From Arenimonas sp. (GTDB lineage: Bacteria > Pseudomonadota > Alphaproteobacteria > Rhizobiales > Rhizobiaceae): 45,147 bases of DNA. Shown in pieces: positions 16,601-25,697 of this stretch. The stretch lies in NCBI GenBank assembly GCA_019459145.1, contig JAIBEK010000057.1:1-45147 (forward strand), given 5' to 3'. Positions within the stretch are counted from its first letter, which is position 1. Each line of letters starts with the position of its first letter. The translations under genes were made by a program, and so were the position numbers. The notes below the pieces were generated by a model. That model was not told the DNA's origin, made no database searches, and saw nothing but the letters and a program-made list of their open reading frames with translations.

Positions 16601-16638
16601 GAGTTGAGGATTGGCTCAGCATAAAAGGGTTTGGTCAT
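13606..16638 (-). CDS. Type III-like restriction subunit (Res): DEAD/DEAH helicase with PD-(D/E)XK nuclease
   Basis: This 1010-residue protein carries SF2 helicase motifs: Walker A LATGAGKTTVM (about 172-182), NDEAHH (motif II), DLSATPFF (motif III) and QVIGRGLRR (motif VI). A C-terminal nuclease signature follows, with RRYIPDFII (Asp near 928) and LIVEVKGF (Glu-x-Lys near 946). This is the architecture of type III restriction subunits, and it matches the Res group that NCBI names the BPTD_3080 family. With Mod (7240-10281) it should cut DNA unmethylated at the Mod site, using ATP. It is the first gene of the operon. Its stop overlaps the next start (TAATG). Confidence 0.9.
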   Translation of the reverse strand: MTKPFYAEPILNSPYEVPTRHHALSENGEPLDHPPIEGRRRSEYIAPVPKSRRSKEGTKKQASLDLDQQDAGAARYNLSKLINEIRGHVETWRKLPNPNDWGVTPTTQRLLQHWRSSSFSGPRPFFCQVEAVETAIWLAEVARNRKQYAHIYRHLEEANRDANPDLFRIALKLATGAGKTTVMAMLIAWQAINSARQPNSNLFSRGFLIVAPGITIKDRLRVLKPSDGNSYYRTRELVPQDMMPDLNKAKIEIVNYHVFQRRKTHSLNAVGLRLMKGWKNEDIEELETEGAMLQRACGDLLQLKNIVVINDEAHHCYRERPDSHEEDELKGEDKEEAKENNEAARLWISGIEALKRKVGVRSVYDLSATPFFLRGSGYEEGTLFPWVVSDFSLVDAIECGIVKLPRVPVSDNSVNSAMPVYRNLWDHIGKQMPKKGAAKSGNLDPLQMPAPLQTALYSLYSHYEKEFDAWEKAGIGVPPVFIVVCNNTASSKLVYEWISGWQRGDEGEAVTKHHGHLKHFSNFDQYGNPLPKMNTLLIDSQQLESGEALDPNFREIAKAEIEQFKREKAERDGAAEAEKVTEAELLREVMNTVGQKGRLGEQIRCVVSVSMLTEGWDANTVTHILGVRAFGTQLLCEQVIGRGLRRQSYELNDKQLFNTEYADILGIPFDFATEPQDVVRTPPKPTTRVYALKERGNLSIRFPRVAGYRTELPSENFSASFSPDSVLTLTPELVGPCKVRLEGLVGEGHDIAPDALDDMRPNTVAIHLTKKLIELYFREPDQDVPYYLYNQLQPITRRWVNQCLKLMGGTKTGMLTYAELAEKACELIYQAIVRSAGEEGTGLVKAMLDPYNPHGYTDFVSFITTKQNLWRTTLSHVNYVVCDSDWEAEFARVVESHRATISYVKNQALGFEVPYRVGSVPRRYIPDFIIQVDDGRGPDDPLNLIVEVKGFRGSDEQIKAETMANLWVPGVNNLKTYGRWAFAEFRDAFAMEEEYEELIASFLTMAREVA

Positions 16639-16664
16639 TGGTGGCCCAGAATCAGTTTGGCACC

Positions 16665-16693
16665 ATTGAATAGTTGGAGCGCGACAATTGCAA
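16665..16693 (-). promoter_or_regulatory. Possible promoter of the restriction operon
   Basis: On the minus strand TTGCAA (16688-16693) and TTCAAT (16665-16670) are separated by 17 bases, about 30 bases upstream of the Res start at 16638. The match to the sigma-70 consensus is moderate. It is the only clear pair in the short space between the dead integrase and res. Confidence 0.3.
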
Positions 16694-16749
16694 CTTACGA
16701 GACGTTCTATCCTGTTTCTGGGGTGCTTCCGGACGGCATCCGTAAGGCC

Positions 16750-17430
16750 CGCTTAGTCACATCGCTGATCGCCGGACGGCCGTTGATCCTAAACAATGCC
16801 GCTCCCATTCCGTCTTCGCCGTTGTTCCAAAGATCCGTCCGGTGATATGCGGCCTCGACCGCATTCTTGACGGTGTGGGCAAGTGCCCGCTAGCGACATC
16901 CTTCGGATAGCCGTTCTCAGATGCACAGTCACGGAAGCTTGGGCGGAAACCGTGCGCGGTTGCGATCCGACCAGGTGTATCGCTGGCTATATTCTTGTCG
17001 CACAAGAATTTAGTGAGCACCATGTCGCTGATCGGGCTATTATACTAGAAAGGGAAGATCATCCCCTCTCCACTGTCGGATGCGTCCAACTGCATTTCCA
17101 GGATCTCGATCGCCCGCGGCGTCAATGGCACCCGGTGAACCACCTTTGCTTTCATGCGGGAGGCTGGGACGATCCAGACAGCGTCGGCGAAGTCGATCTC
17201 ATCCCTCCGCATCTGTCGCAGCTCTCCAGATCGACTGGCGGTCAAGATCAGCGGTCCAAGCATGAGCCTTGTTCCGGTCGGTTCACCAGTCCGAAGTGAG
17301 TCTCGGAACATGACGGGCAGATCGCGCCACGGAACGGAAGGTTGGTGTGAAACGCATTCCTACTTGCCGGGTAACTTCGGAAGGAAGCTATCGACGACGC
17401 GAACTGAGATCGCAATGATGTGACCGCTCG
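16750..17430 (-). pseudogene. Decayed P4-type tyrosine integrase next to tRNA-Ser
   Basis: One minus-strand frame reads VVDSFLPKLPGK, a TAG (17360-17362), then HQPSVPWRDLPVMFRDSLR, LILTASRSGELRQMRRDEID and VPASRMKAKVVHRVPLTPRA. A second TAG (17045-17047) breaks the FPF/YNSPISDMVL segment, and the frame continues to ATAHGFRPSFRDCASENGYP. A frameshift near 16885 moves the ending, RALAHTVKNAVEAAYHRTDL, into another frame. The catalytic Arg (TASRSGE), His-x-x-Arg (HGFR) and Tyr (AAYHR) motifs of P4-type integrases are all visible. The N-terminal DUF4102-like part is missing. The gene therefore marks the insertion of the island at the adjacent tRNA but cannot excise it. Confidence 0.85.
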
Positions 17431-17779
17431 CCAAGCACCACTCTTAGCTATTTCATCAGCCAGATCGGCTTGAGGCAACCGGCGAAGTTCGGAGGGCCGA
17501 GTTTATTCCTTGCCGGTAGTCCTTCATATCGCAGCTAGCCATCTTCCACTACTCGGACTGCAGCCAAAATCCGGTTTCCTGCGCCTTCTAAAGCCGTAAG
17601 CGGAAAAATGGCGTAAGGCGAATCGCGACAGGCTTGCCAGTGCTGATAAGAATGCCTAGAGCCAAGCTTCCGTTTCAACAACGATGTTCGAGAGAAACGG
17701 CAGTGATGCGCCAAAGTGGGCCTAGAACTGGGCCCATTGTTCAGCACAAGAGAAAAACGTCAACGAAAACAATAGTCAA
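17431..17779. other. Junction between the dead integrase and tRNA-Ser
   Basis: About 350 bases with no supportable gene. This is where the integrase N-terminus and its attachment-side sequence should be, but no DUF4102-like peptide is visible in any frame. Confidence 0.5.
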
Positions 17780-17869
<90 letters not shown>

Positions 17870-17965
17870 GCTTTGCTGGTCGGCGCAAGTTGTGCGCGGG
17901 CTGTCTCTTAGCGGGCAAATGTCGGGCTTGCAAGGGCGAAAATCCAACTATCTCAAGCTTTCATC

Positions 17966-17994
17966 TTGACAGTTTTTGGCCCGTCACGTATGCG
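17966..17994 (+). promoter_or_regulatory. Predicted sigma-70 promoter of rplU-rpmA
   Basis: TTGACA (17966-17971) and TATGCG (17989-17994) are separated by exactly 17 bases, about 170 bases upstream of rplU. A perfect -35 box with TAT-starting -10 boxes is common for rhizobial housekeeping promoters. The long leader leaves room for ribosomal-protein autoregulation, but no specific structure is evident. Confidence 0.5.
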
Positions 17995-18165
17995 AGCCGT
18001 GAATTAGACATGGGCCAACTGTGTCCTGATTTCTCCGCCCCGGCGGAACTCCACCGGCAGGCGCCGCGATCGTTGACGATTTCAGGGCCTGCTTCAACAT
18101 CGACTGACAAGAAGACGGCCGCCTGGTTACCAGGCAGAGCCGGAACGAACATGAAAGGATAACCA

Positions 18166-18480
18166 ATGTTCGCAGTCATCAAGACCGGCGGTAAGCAGTA
18201 CCGCGTGAGCGCCAACGACGTGCTGACCATCGAAAAGCTGGAAGCCGAAGCTGGTGCGACTATCGAATTCACTGAAGTTCTCATGGTCGGCGTTGGTGCC
18301 GATGCCAAGATCGGCCTGCCCTTCGTGGCCGGCGCATCGGTCAAGGCGGAAGTGGTCGAGCACAACCGTGGCAAGAAGGTGATCGCGTTCAAGAAGCGTC
18401 GTCGCCAGAATTCCAAGCGTTCGCGCGGCCATCGCCAGCACCACACCGTCGTTCGCATCACCGACATCGTCGCTGCGTAA
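18166..18480 (+). CDS. rplU: 50S ribosomal protein L21
   Basis: A 104-residue protein of normal L21 length that begins [20 protein letters not shown] and contains [21 protein letters not shown], the conserved basic rRNA-binding stretch. L21 binds 23S rRNA in the large subunit. It is preceded by AAAGGATAACC, a good ribosome binding site. rpmA follows after 37 bases, the standard bacterial L21-L27 operon. Confidence 0.98.
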   Translation: MFAVIKTGGKQYRVSANDVLTIEKLEAEAGATIEFTEVLMVGVGADAKIGLPFVAGASVKAEVVEHNRGKKVIAFKKRRRQNSKRSRGHRQHHTVVRITDIVAA

Positions 18481-18517
18481 CGGTCAACGAGACAACAGGT
18501 TTTAAAGGAGAACTCCA

Positions 18518-18790
18518 ATGGCACACAAAAAAGCTGGCGGTTCGTCGCGTAACGGTCGCGATTCGAATTCCAAGCGCCTTGGCGTGAAGAAGTTCGGCGG
18601 CGAAGCCGTCATCCCGGGCAACATCATCGTGCGTCAGCGCGGTACCCAGTGGCATCCGGACGCCAATGTCGGCATGGGCAAGGATCATACCGTATTTGCG
18701 CTCATCGAAGGCAATGTCGCCTACCGTACCAAGGCCAATGGCAAGGTGTATGTGTCGGTGATGCCGAAAGCGGCGGAAGCAGCGGAATAA
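18518..18790 (+). CDS. rpmA: 50S ribosomal protein L27
   Basis: A 90-residue protein starting [20 protein letters not shown], the L27 signature whose N-terminal tail reaches the peptidyl-transferase centre. [19 protein letters not shown] and [12 protein letters not shown] are also conserved. An AAAGGAGAAC ribosome binding site precedes the ATG. A strong terminator closes the operon 70 bases downstream. Confidence 0.98.
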   Translation: MAHKKAGGSSRNGRDSNSKRLGVKKFGGEAVIPGNIIVRQRGTQWHPDANVGMGKDHTVFALIEGNVAYRTKANGKVYVSVMPKAAEAAE

Positions 18791-18860
18791 AGCCGGTACG
18801 CTCTAAACAGCCGGCGTCTCATCGACCCGGCTGGCCGTACTAGGTTCAGTCTTGAAAACA

Positions 18861-18890
18861 GGGGAGATGGGGCGCCATCTCCCCTTTTTC
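18861..18890 (+). terminator. Rho-independent terminator of rplU-rpmA
   Basis: A perfect 10-bp stem GGGGAGATGG / CCATCTCCCC with a GGCG loop is followed by TTTTTCTTTT. This is the clearest intrinsic terminator in the window. Confidence 0.92.
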
Positions 18891-18922
18891 TTTTGCCTTT
18901 TCAACCAGAAGGAGACTGAACC

Positions 18923-19558
18923 ATGCAGATCGAACTATCGAGGGTCGACCCGTCGCGGTCACCCCAGGACCGGTTGAGGCCGGATCGGTTACGGAGCGAT
19001 TGCCCCGTCTTGCTGTCGCAGAGGCTCGTCATGCGCGCGCCCCACGAAGAAGACATCGACGCCCTTGCCCATCTCGCCAACAATGCCGCCGTTGCCACGA
19101 TGGTATCGCGCATGCCGCACCCGTACACGGCACGCGATGCGGCCGATTTCGTGCGACGCACGAATGCTGGCGAGATTGGCAAATGCGTCTATGCGATCAC
19201 CAAGGCCGACAACGGCGAATTCCTCGGTTGCTGCGCGCTGGAGCCGCATGTCAATGACGAAGACACGCTGGAGATCGGCTACTGGCTCGGCGAGCCGCAC
19301 TGGAACAGAGGTTATGCCACGGAGGCGGCCCATGCATTGATCGACATGGCCTTTCGCACCCGCGACATCGCCCATATCGACGGGCGCTGCCGGGTCACCA
19401 ACATCGCCTCGCGCCGGGTGATCCAGAAGTGCGGCTTCCAGTTCCAGGGCTCGGGCATGGTTGGCAGTCTGGCCATGGGCGGCATGATGCCGGTCGAATG
19501 GTACAGGCTCGACCGCAAGACCTGGATGTCGCTGAAGAGCTGGGGGGAGATGCGGTGA
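18923..19558 (+). CDS. GNAT-family N-acetyltransferase (RimJ/RimL type)
   Basis: A 211-residue protein. After about 30 variable residues come the GNAT blocks: LSQRLVMRAPHEEDIDALAH (strand 1), GCCALEPH, LEIGYWLGEPHWNRGYATEA (acetyl-CoA loop) and RVIQKCGFQFQG. This is the RimJ/RimL-like pattern, which acetylates N-termini of proteins or small amines. The substrate cannot be told. The ATG has AAGGAGACTGAACC before it. The stop overlaps the start of a second acetyltransferase (TGATG), so the two are translated as a pair. Confidence 0.9.
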   Translation: MQIELSRVDPSRSPQDRLRPDRLRSDCPVLLSQRLVMRAPHEEDIDALAHLANNAAVATMVSRMPHPYTARDAADFVRRTNAGEIGKCVYAITKADNGEFLGCCALEPHVNDEDTLEIGYWLGEPHWNRGYATEAAHALIDMAFRTRDIAHIDGRCRVTNIASRRVIQKCGFQFQGSGMVGSLAMGGMMPVEWYRLDRKTWMSLKSWGEMR

Positions 19559-20127
19559 TGAACGCGCCCCTGATGAAGACGTCACCCTCGATGCCCGGGC
19601 CCTGCCCGGTCATCGAGACCGCGCGATTGACGCTGCGTCCGCATCGCATGAGCGACGCGTCGGCGATCGCCGAATCGCTCAACAACTATCAGGTCGTGCG
19701 CATGCTGGCGCGCGTGGCTCTTCCCTATGACCGGCAGGACGCCACCGACTGGTTGAGCCGCGCAACCTCCGGCATCACGCCGCACTGGTCGCTCGCCATC
19801 ACCACCGGCGACGATGTCCATCTCGGCGTAGTTTCGATCGAACTGCGCCACGGCCTCTGGCATCTCGGCTACTGGCTGAACCGGTTCTACTGGGGCAAGG
19901 GGCTGATGAGCGAGGCGGCGGGTGCGGCGATCGAGCGATTCTTCCGACGCATGCCGCAGGCGGAGCTTCATTCCGGCGCCTTCGCCGACAATGCAGCCTC
20001 GCTGCGTATCCAGGACAAGCTCGGCTTTTCGATCCTGCGCTGCGGCACGCTTTATTCCCGCGCGCGCAATGCTGCAGCGCCGCATATCGATACGCGGCTG
20101 ACCGCGGCGGACTTCCGCTGGCCGTGA
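19558..20127 (+). CDS. Second GNAT-family N-acetyltransferase
   Basis: The ATG at 19558 overlaps the stop of the previous gene and has GGGGGGAGATG upstream, giving 189 residues. A longer frame starting at 19429 would run through the first gene and is rejected. GNAT motifs are IETARLTLRPHRMSDASAIA, LGYWLNRFYWGKGLMSEAAG and RIQDKLGFSILR. It is similar in layout to its upstream neighbour, consistent with an old tandem duplication or a heterodimer. The substrate is unknown. Confidence 0.9.
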   Translation: MNAPLMKTSPSMPGPCPVIETARLTLRPHRMSDASAIAESLNNYQVVRMLARVALPYDRQDATDWLSRATSGITPHWSLAITTGDDVHLGVVSIELRHGLWHLGYWLNRFYWGKGLMSEAAGAAIERFFRRMPQAELHSGAFADNAASLRIQDKLGFSILRCGTLYSRARNAAAPHIDTRLTAADFRWP

Positions 20128-20242
20128 CAAATCCGGCCCGGGGCGGCGCATCGTCGCCCCGGGCCTCGGCCGTGGCACTCGGCAAGGCCCGATCGGCGCA
20201 GTGAGCTCCGCTTCGAGCCACCGCGCGAGCCGAAGAATATGA

Positions 20243-21391
<1,149 letters not shown>

Positions 21392-22570
21392 ATGTCGGCC
21401 GGAGCCAAATCGCTGACGCGCTACAGGCGCATCGTCATCAAGATCGGCTCGGCCCTGCTGGTCGATCGCGGCAGCGGCCTGAAGAAGGCTTGGCTCGACG
21501 CGATCTGCGACGACATCGCCGAGCTTAGGGCTCGCGGCATCGACGTGCTGGTCGTCTCGTCGGGCGCGATCGCCCTTGGCCGCACCGTACTCGACCTGCC
21601 GTCCGGAGGCCTCAAGCTCGAGGAAAGCCAGGCGGCCGCGGCCGTCGGCCAGATCGCCCTTGCCCGCCACTGGTCGGAGAGCCTGTCGCGATCGTCGATC
21701 GTCGCCGGCCAGATCCTGCTGACGCTTGGCGACACCGAGGAACGCCGCCGTTATCTGAACGCCCGCGCCACGCTGCAGCAGCTCCTGAAGATCGGCGCCG
21801 TGCCGATCATCAACGAGAACGACACGGTCGCCACCACCGAGATCCGCTACGGCGACAATGATCGCCTCGCCGCCCGCGTCGCCACCATGGCCGGCGCCGA
21901 CCTTCTGGTCCTGCTCTCCGACATCGACGGGCTCTATACCGCCCCGCCGCATCTCGACCCCAATGCCCGCTTCCTCGACACGATCGCCGAGATCACCTCG
22001 GAGATCGAGGCCATGGCCGGCGGCGCCGCCTCCGAACTGTCGCGCGGCGGCATGCGTACCAAGATCGACGCCGGCAAGATCGCCACCGGTGCGGGCTGCG
22101 CCATGATCATCGCTTCGGGCAAGACCGACCACCCGCTGAAGGCCATCGAGACCGGCGCCCGCCATTCCTGGTTCGCCCCCGCCAAGACCCCCGTCACCGC
22201 CCGCAAGACCTGGATCGCCGGCCAGCTCCAGGCCGCCGGCGAACTGCATGTCGATGCCGGCGCCCAGACGGCGCTGAAGGCTGGCAAGAGCCTGCTGCCC
22301 GCCGGCGTCCGCCAGGTCGTCGGCCAGTTCAGCCGGGGCGACACCGTCTCGGTGATCGGCACGCAGGGGCGGGAAATCGCCCGCGGCCTCGCCAGCTACG
22401 ACGCCGAGGAGGCGCGCCGCGTCACCGGGCGCAAATCCTCCGAGATCGAGGCCATTCTCGGCTATGCCGGTCGCGCCGCCATGATCCATCGTGACGACCT
22501 GGTGATGACCGATCCGGCGCACAAGCATGACCCCGCGCAGGCCGACAACAAGGACGAAGCCCATGCTTGA
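21392..22570 (+). CDS. proB: Glutamate 5-kinase
   Basis: A 392-residue protein whose ATG directly follows the obgE stop. Residues about 8-265 are an amino-acid kinase domain: [36 protein letters not shown] and [11 protein letters not shown]. About 285-375 form a C-terminal PUA domain ([20 protein letters not shown]). It phosphorylates glutamate in the first step of proline synthesis. The next enzyme, ProA, overlaps its 3' end by 8 bases. Confidence 0.97.
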   Translation: MSAGAKSLTRYRRIVIKIGSALLVDRGSGLKKAWLDAICDDIAELRARGIDVLVVSSGAIALGRTVLDLPSGGLKLEESQAAAAVGQIALARHWSESLSRSSIVAGQILLTLGDTEERRRYLNARATLQQLLKIGAVPIINENDTVATTEIRYGDNDRLAARVATMAGADLLVLLSDIDGLYTAPPHLDPNARFLDTIAEITSEIEAMAGGAASELSRGGMRTKIDAGKIATGAGCAMIIASGKTDHPLKAIETGARHSWFAPAKTPVTARKTWIAGQLQAAGELHVDAGAQTALKAGKSLLPAGVRQVVGQFSRGDTVSVIGTQGREIARGLASYDAEEARRVTGRKSSEIEAILGYAGRAAMIHRDDLVMTDPAHKHDPAQADNKDEAHA

Positions 22571-23849
22571 CAAGGCCAAAGCCGATCTGACCGACGTCGA
22601 TGCGCTGATGCTGGACATCGGCAGGCGCGCCCGCGCCGCCGCCCGGCCATTGGCGATAGCCTCGACAACCGCGAAAAACGCCGCGCTTGCCGCCATGGCC
22701 GATGCCATTCTCGCCGACGAGCAAGCCATCCTGGCGGCCAATGCGGTCGACCTGAAGAATGCCGAAGACAGTGGCCTTGCCGCATCCTTCATCGACCGCC
22801 TGACGCTCGATCCGGCCCGCATCGCAGCGATCGCCGCCGGCATTCGCGCCGTCGCCGAACTGAAGGATCCGGTCAACGAGGTGATCGCCGCCTGGGACCG
22901 GCCGAACGGCCTCGAGATCGAGCGTGTGCGCACGCCGCTCGGCGTCATCGGCGTGATCTATGAGAGCCGCCCCAACGTCACCGCCGACGCAGGCGCGCTC
23001 TGCCTCAAATCCGGCAATGCCGTGATCCTGCGCGGCGGCTCGGACTCGCTCAATTCTTCGCGGGCAATCCATGCCTGCCTGGTGAAGGGCCTTGAGAAGG
23101 CCGGCCTGCCGGCGGATGCGATCCAGCTGGTACCCGTGCCCGACCGCGCCGCCGTCGGCGCCATGCTGACCGGTCTCGACGGGTCGATCGACGTGATCGT
23201 GCCGCGCGGCGGAAAAAGCCTTGTCGCTCGTGTCCAATCGGAGGCGCGCGTTCCGGTCTTTGCTCATCTCGAGGGCCTGTGCCACGTCTATGTCGACGCC
23301 TCGGCCGATGTCGATATGGCAAAGCGCATCGTCGTCAATTCCAAGATGCGCCGCACCGGCATCTGCGGCGCCGCCGAAACCCTTCTCGTCGACAGCGCGG
23401 CGATCGGCACGCATCTGATGCCGATCCTCGAAGCGCTGACGGAGGCCGGCTGCGAGATCCATGCCTCGCCGACCGTGCTGAAGATCCATCCGGGCTTCAA
23501 GGCCGCGACGGAAGAGGATTGGCGCACCGAATATCTCGACGCCATCATCGCGGTCGCCATCGTCGATGGCGTGTCGGGCGCGATCGATCACATAGCCCGC
23601 TATTCGTCCCACCACACCGAGGCGGTAATCGCCGAGAACCCCGCGGTCGTCGAGCGCTTCTTCAACGAGATCGATTCGGCGATCCTGCTGCACAATGCGT
23701 CGACCCAGTTCGCCGATGGCGGCGAGTTCGGCATGGGCGCCGAAATCGGCATCGCCACCGGCAAGATGCACGCGCGCGGCCCCGTCGGGGTCGAACAGCT
23801 GACCTCGTTCAAATACCGGGTGCACGGCACCGGACAGGTGCGACCCTAA
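22563..23849 (+). CDS. proA: Gamma-glutamyl phosphate reductase
   Basis: A 428-residue protein from the ATG at 22563, which overlaps proB by 8 bases. The frame is open further upstream but that part lies inside proB. The aldehyde-dehydrogenase-like fold shows [43 protein letters not shown] and the catalytic cysteine in [10 protein letters not shown]. It reduces glutamyl-5-phosphate with NADPH to the semialdehyde used for proline. Confidence 0.97.
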   Translation: MLDKAKADLTDVDALMLDIGRRARAAARPLAIASTTAKNAALAAMADAILADEQAILAANAVDLKNAEDSGLAASFIDRLTLDPARIAAIAAGIRAVAELKDPVNEVIAAWDRPNGLEIERVRTPLGVIGVIYESRPNVTADAGALCLKSGNAVILRGGSDSLNSSRAIHACLVKGLEKAGLPADAIQLVPVPDRAAVGAMLTGLDGSIDVIVPRGGKSLVARVQSEARVPVFAHLEGLCHVYVDASADVDMAKRIVVNSKMRRTGICGAAETLLVDSAAIGTHLMPILEALTEAGCEIHASPTVLKIHPGFKAATEEDWRTEYLDAIIAVAIVDGVSGAIDHIARYSSHHTEAVIAENPAVVERFFNEIDSAILLHNASTQFADGGEFGMGAEIGIATGKMHARGPVGVEQLTSFKYRVHGTGQVRP

Positions 23850-23850
23850 G

Positions 23851-24474
23851 GTGGCCGAGGAAGCGATCGCCCATCGCCATCGTTTCATGCCGCATGTCGA
23901 ACCGGGCATGGTCGTCGGCCTGTTCGGCGGCTCGTTCAATCCGCCGCACCAGGGCCATGCGCTTGTCGCCGAAATCGCCCTTCGCCGCCTCGGTCTCGAC
24001 CAGCTCTGGTGGATCGTCACCCCCGGCAACCCGCTGAAAAGCCGCGGCAACCTGGCGCCGCTGTCCGAGCGGCTGGCAAAGTGCGAGGCGCTGGCCGAAG
24101 ATCCACGCATCAAGGTCACGGCCTTCGAGCAGACGCTCGGCACCAGCTACACGGCCAAGACGCTCGACCATGTCAAGGCGCGCAACCGCGACGCCCGGTT
24201 CATCTGGATCATGGGCGCGGACAATCTCGCAGGCTTTCACCGCTGGCAGCACTGGCAGCGCATCGCCATGACCTTTCCGATCGCGGTGATCGACCGGCCG
24301 GGGTCGACGCTTTCCTATCTTTCCTCGAAGATGGCCCGCACCTTCGACTATGCACGCATCGACGAGGACGATGCCGGCGTTTTGTGGAAGAAGAAGGCCC
24401 CGGCCTGGACCTTCATTCACGGTCCCCGCTCGACGCTCTCCTCGACCGCGCTGCGCGAGGCGGCGGCGAACTGA
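23851..24474 (+). CDS. nadD: Nicotinate-nucleotide adenylyltransferase
   Basis: Read from a GTG one base after the proA stop, the product has 207 residues. An ATG at 23887 or 23908 would remove up to 19 residues and still keep the domain. Nucleotidyltransferase motifs are VGLFGGSFNPPHQGH (ATP binding), WIVTPGNPLK, IWIMGADNLAGFHRW and the C-terminal LSSTALRE. It joins ATP and nicotinate mononucleotide in NAD synthesis. Confidence 0.95.
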   Translation: MAEEAIAHRHRFMPHVEPGMVVGLFGGSFNPPHQGHALVAEIALRRLGLDQLWWIVTPGNPLKSRGNLAPLSERLAKCEALAEDPRIKVTAFEQTLGTSYTAKTLDHVKARNRDARFIWIMGADNLAGFHRWQHWQRIAMTFPIAVIDRPGSTLSYLSSKMARTFDYARIDEDDAGVLWKKKAPAWTFIHGPRSTLSSTALREAAAN

Positions 24475-24530
24475 AGCGCAGGTGAAAAGCCCCGCTGCTT
24501 CGGGCTATCCCTTGAAAGATTAACGGATCG

Positions 24531-25016
24531 ATGCCACCTTCTATGGGTGATTTCCGATCGTGGGAATCACCTTCGTGCTGTTCCGCAAAGAAAGGGAAAA
24601 CTCTGACAACAGTACACACCAAGGGAAAGACGCATGTCGTCATCCCGAAAAGCCCGGAACGTGGCGCCGATGCCGCAGCCCGCGCGCTTGAGCTGGTCCT
24701 CGCGAGCCTCGAGGACTCCAAGGCAGAAGATATCGTCACCATCAACATTGTCGGAAAATCCGCGCTGGGCGACTACATGATCGTCGTCTCCGGGCGCTCC
24801 AACCGGCATGTGGCGGCGATCAGCGAGCACCTGATTTCCGACCTCAAGGACGAGGGTTTCGGCTCTCCCCGTGTCGAGGGAATGGAAGCCGGCGACTGGG
24901 TGCTGATCGATACCGGTGACATCATCGTGCATGTGTTCCGCCCCGAGATCCGCGAGTTCTACAACATCGAAAAGATGTGGGCTGCTCCGGACATCGAGGA
25001 AGGCACGCTGCACTGA
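24531..25016 (+). CDS. rsfS: Ribosomal silencing factor RsfS
   Basis: The frame from the ATG at 24531 encodes 161 residues, but the first 24 look unlike RsfS. The conserved protein begins at LTTVHTKGKTH, where an in-frame CTG (24603) lies behind GAAAGGGAAAA, so initiation may be at that CTG. The body, DSKAEDIVTINIVGKSALGDYMIVVSGRSNRH ending in GDIIVHVFRPEIREFYNIEKMW, is the RsfS/DUF143 fold (each phrase is typical of the family). It binds L14 and blocks subunit joining in starvation. RlmH follows, the usual rhizobial order. Confidence 0.94.
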   Translation: MPPSMGDFRSWESPSCCSAKKGKTLTTVHTKGKTHVVIPKSPERGADAAARALELVLASLEDSKAEDIVTINIVGKSALGDYMIVVSGRSNRHVAAISEHLISDLKDEGFGSPRVEGMEAGDWVLIDTGDIIVHVFRPEIREFYNIEKMWAAPDIEEGTLH

Positions 25017-25132
25017 CACCGACGGCCCGCTGCCGTTGACATCGATCGCGGCAGCAGCGAAGCCCTGACAAGCGGCAAGCGTCGCGCTTTGCCGCCGTGT
25101 GGGTTGCGCGGCTGAAATGGAAGGATCGAGAC

Positions 25133-25615
25133 ATGCGCGTGGGCATTTATGCCGTGGGCCGGCTGAAAGCCGGGCCGGAGAAGGAACTCGCGTCCCGTTA
25201 TCTCGACCGCTTCGCAAAAGCCGGGCCCGCCTGCGGGCTCGAATTCCTTCGCTCGGTCGAAATTGCCGAAAGCCGGGCCTCCAATGCCGCGACCCGCAAG
25301 CGCGAGGAGGCTGCCGAACTTGTCAAGGCGATGCCCGAGGGCGCCCTCGTTATCATTCTCGACGAGCGCGGCAAGGCGCTCGATAGCCAGGAATTCGCCG
25401 ATTTGATCGGCGACCACCGCGACCGCGGCCAGCGGGACCTGGCCATCGTCATCGGCGGCGCCGACGGCGTCGATCAGGACTTGCGCGAAAAGACCAAACT
25501 CGTCCTCAATCTCGGGCGTATGACCTGGCCGCATCAAGTGGTGCGCATCCTTCTCGCCGAGCAGCTCTATCGCGCCGTGACCATCCTTTCCGGCCACCCC
25601 TATCACCGCGCCTGA
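25133..25615 (+). CDS. rlmH: 23S rRNA pseudouridine-1915 N3-methyltransferase
   Basis: A 160-residue protein from the ATG at 25133 (AAGGATCGAG upstream). An earlier in-frame ATG at 25097 is not conserved in the family. It is a SPOUT-class methyltransferase with VIILDERGKALDSQEFA, the SAM loop VIGGADGVDQDLR, and the invariant tail MTWPHQVVRILLAEQLYRA. It methylates pseudouridine 1915 in helix 69 of 23S rRNA on 70S ribosomes. Confidence 0.97.
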   Translation: MRVGIYAVGRLKAGPEKELASRYLDRFAKAGPACGLEFLRSVEIAESRASNAATRKREEAAELVKAMPEGALVIILDERGKALDSQEFADLIGDHRDRGQRDLAIVIGGADGVDQDLREKTKLVLNLGRMTWPHQVVRILLAEQLYRAVTILSGHPYHRA

Positions 25616-25697
25616 CGGTCGCGATCAGGACCTCGCAACACCGCTTTGCGCAACCGGCCAAATCAGCGTATTTTCCGCCGCGAACCGGGATAGCGCC

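Noticed and set aside
1..17779. A second copy of the tRNA-Ser 3' end as left attachment site
   Set aside because: I looked for the GGATTCGAACCCA segment within the island and did not find it. It may lie outside the window.
22422..24143. A 573-codon open frame antisense to proA and nadD
   Set aside because: The sense genes carry full catalytic motifs. The antisense product looks like random GC-rich translation.
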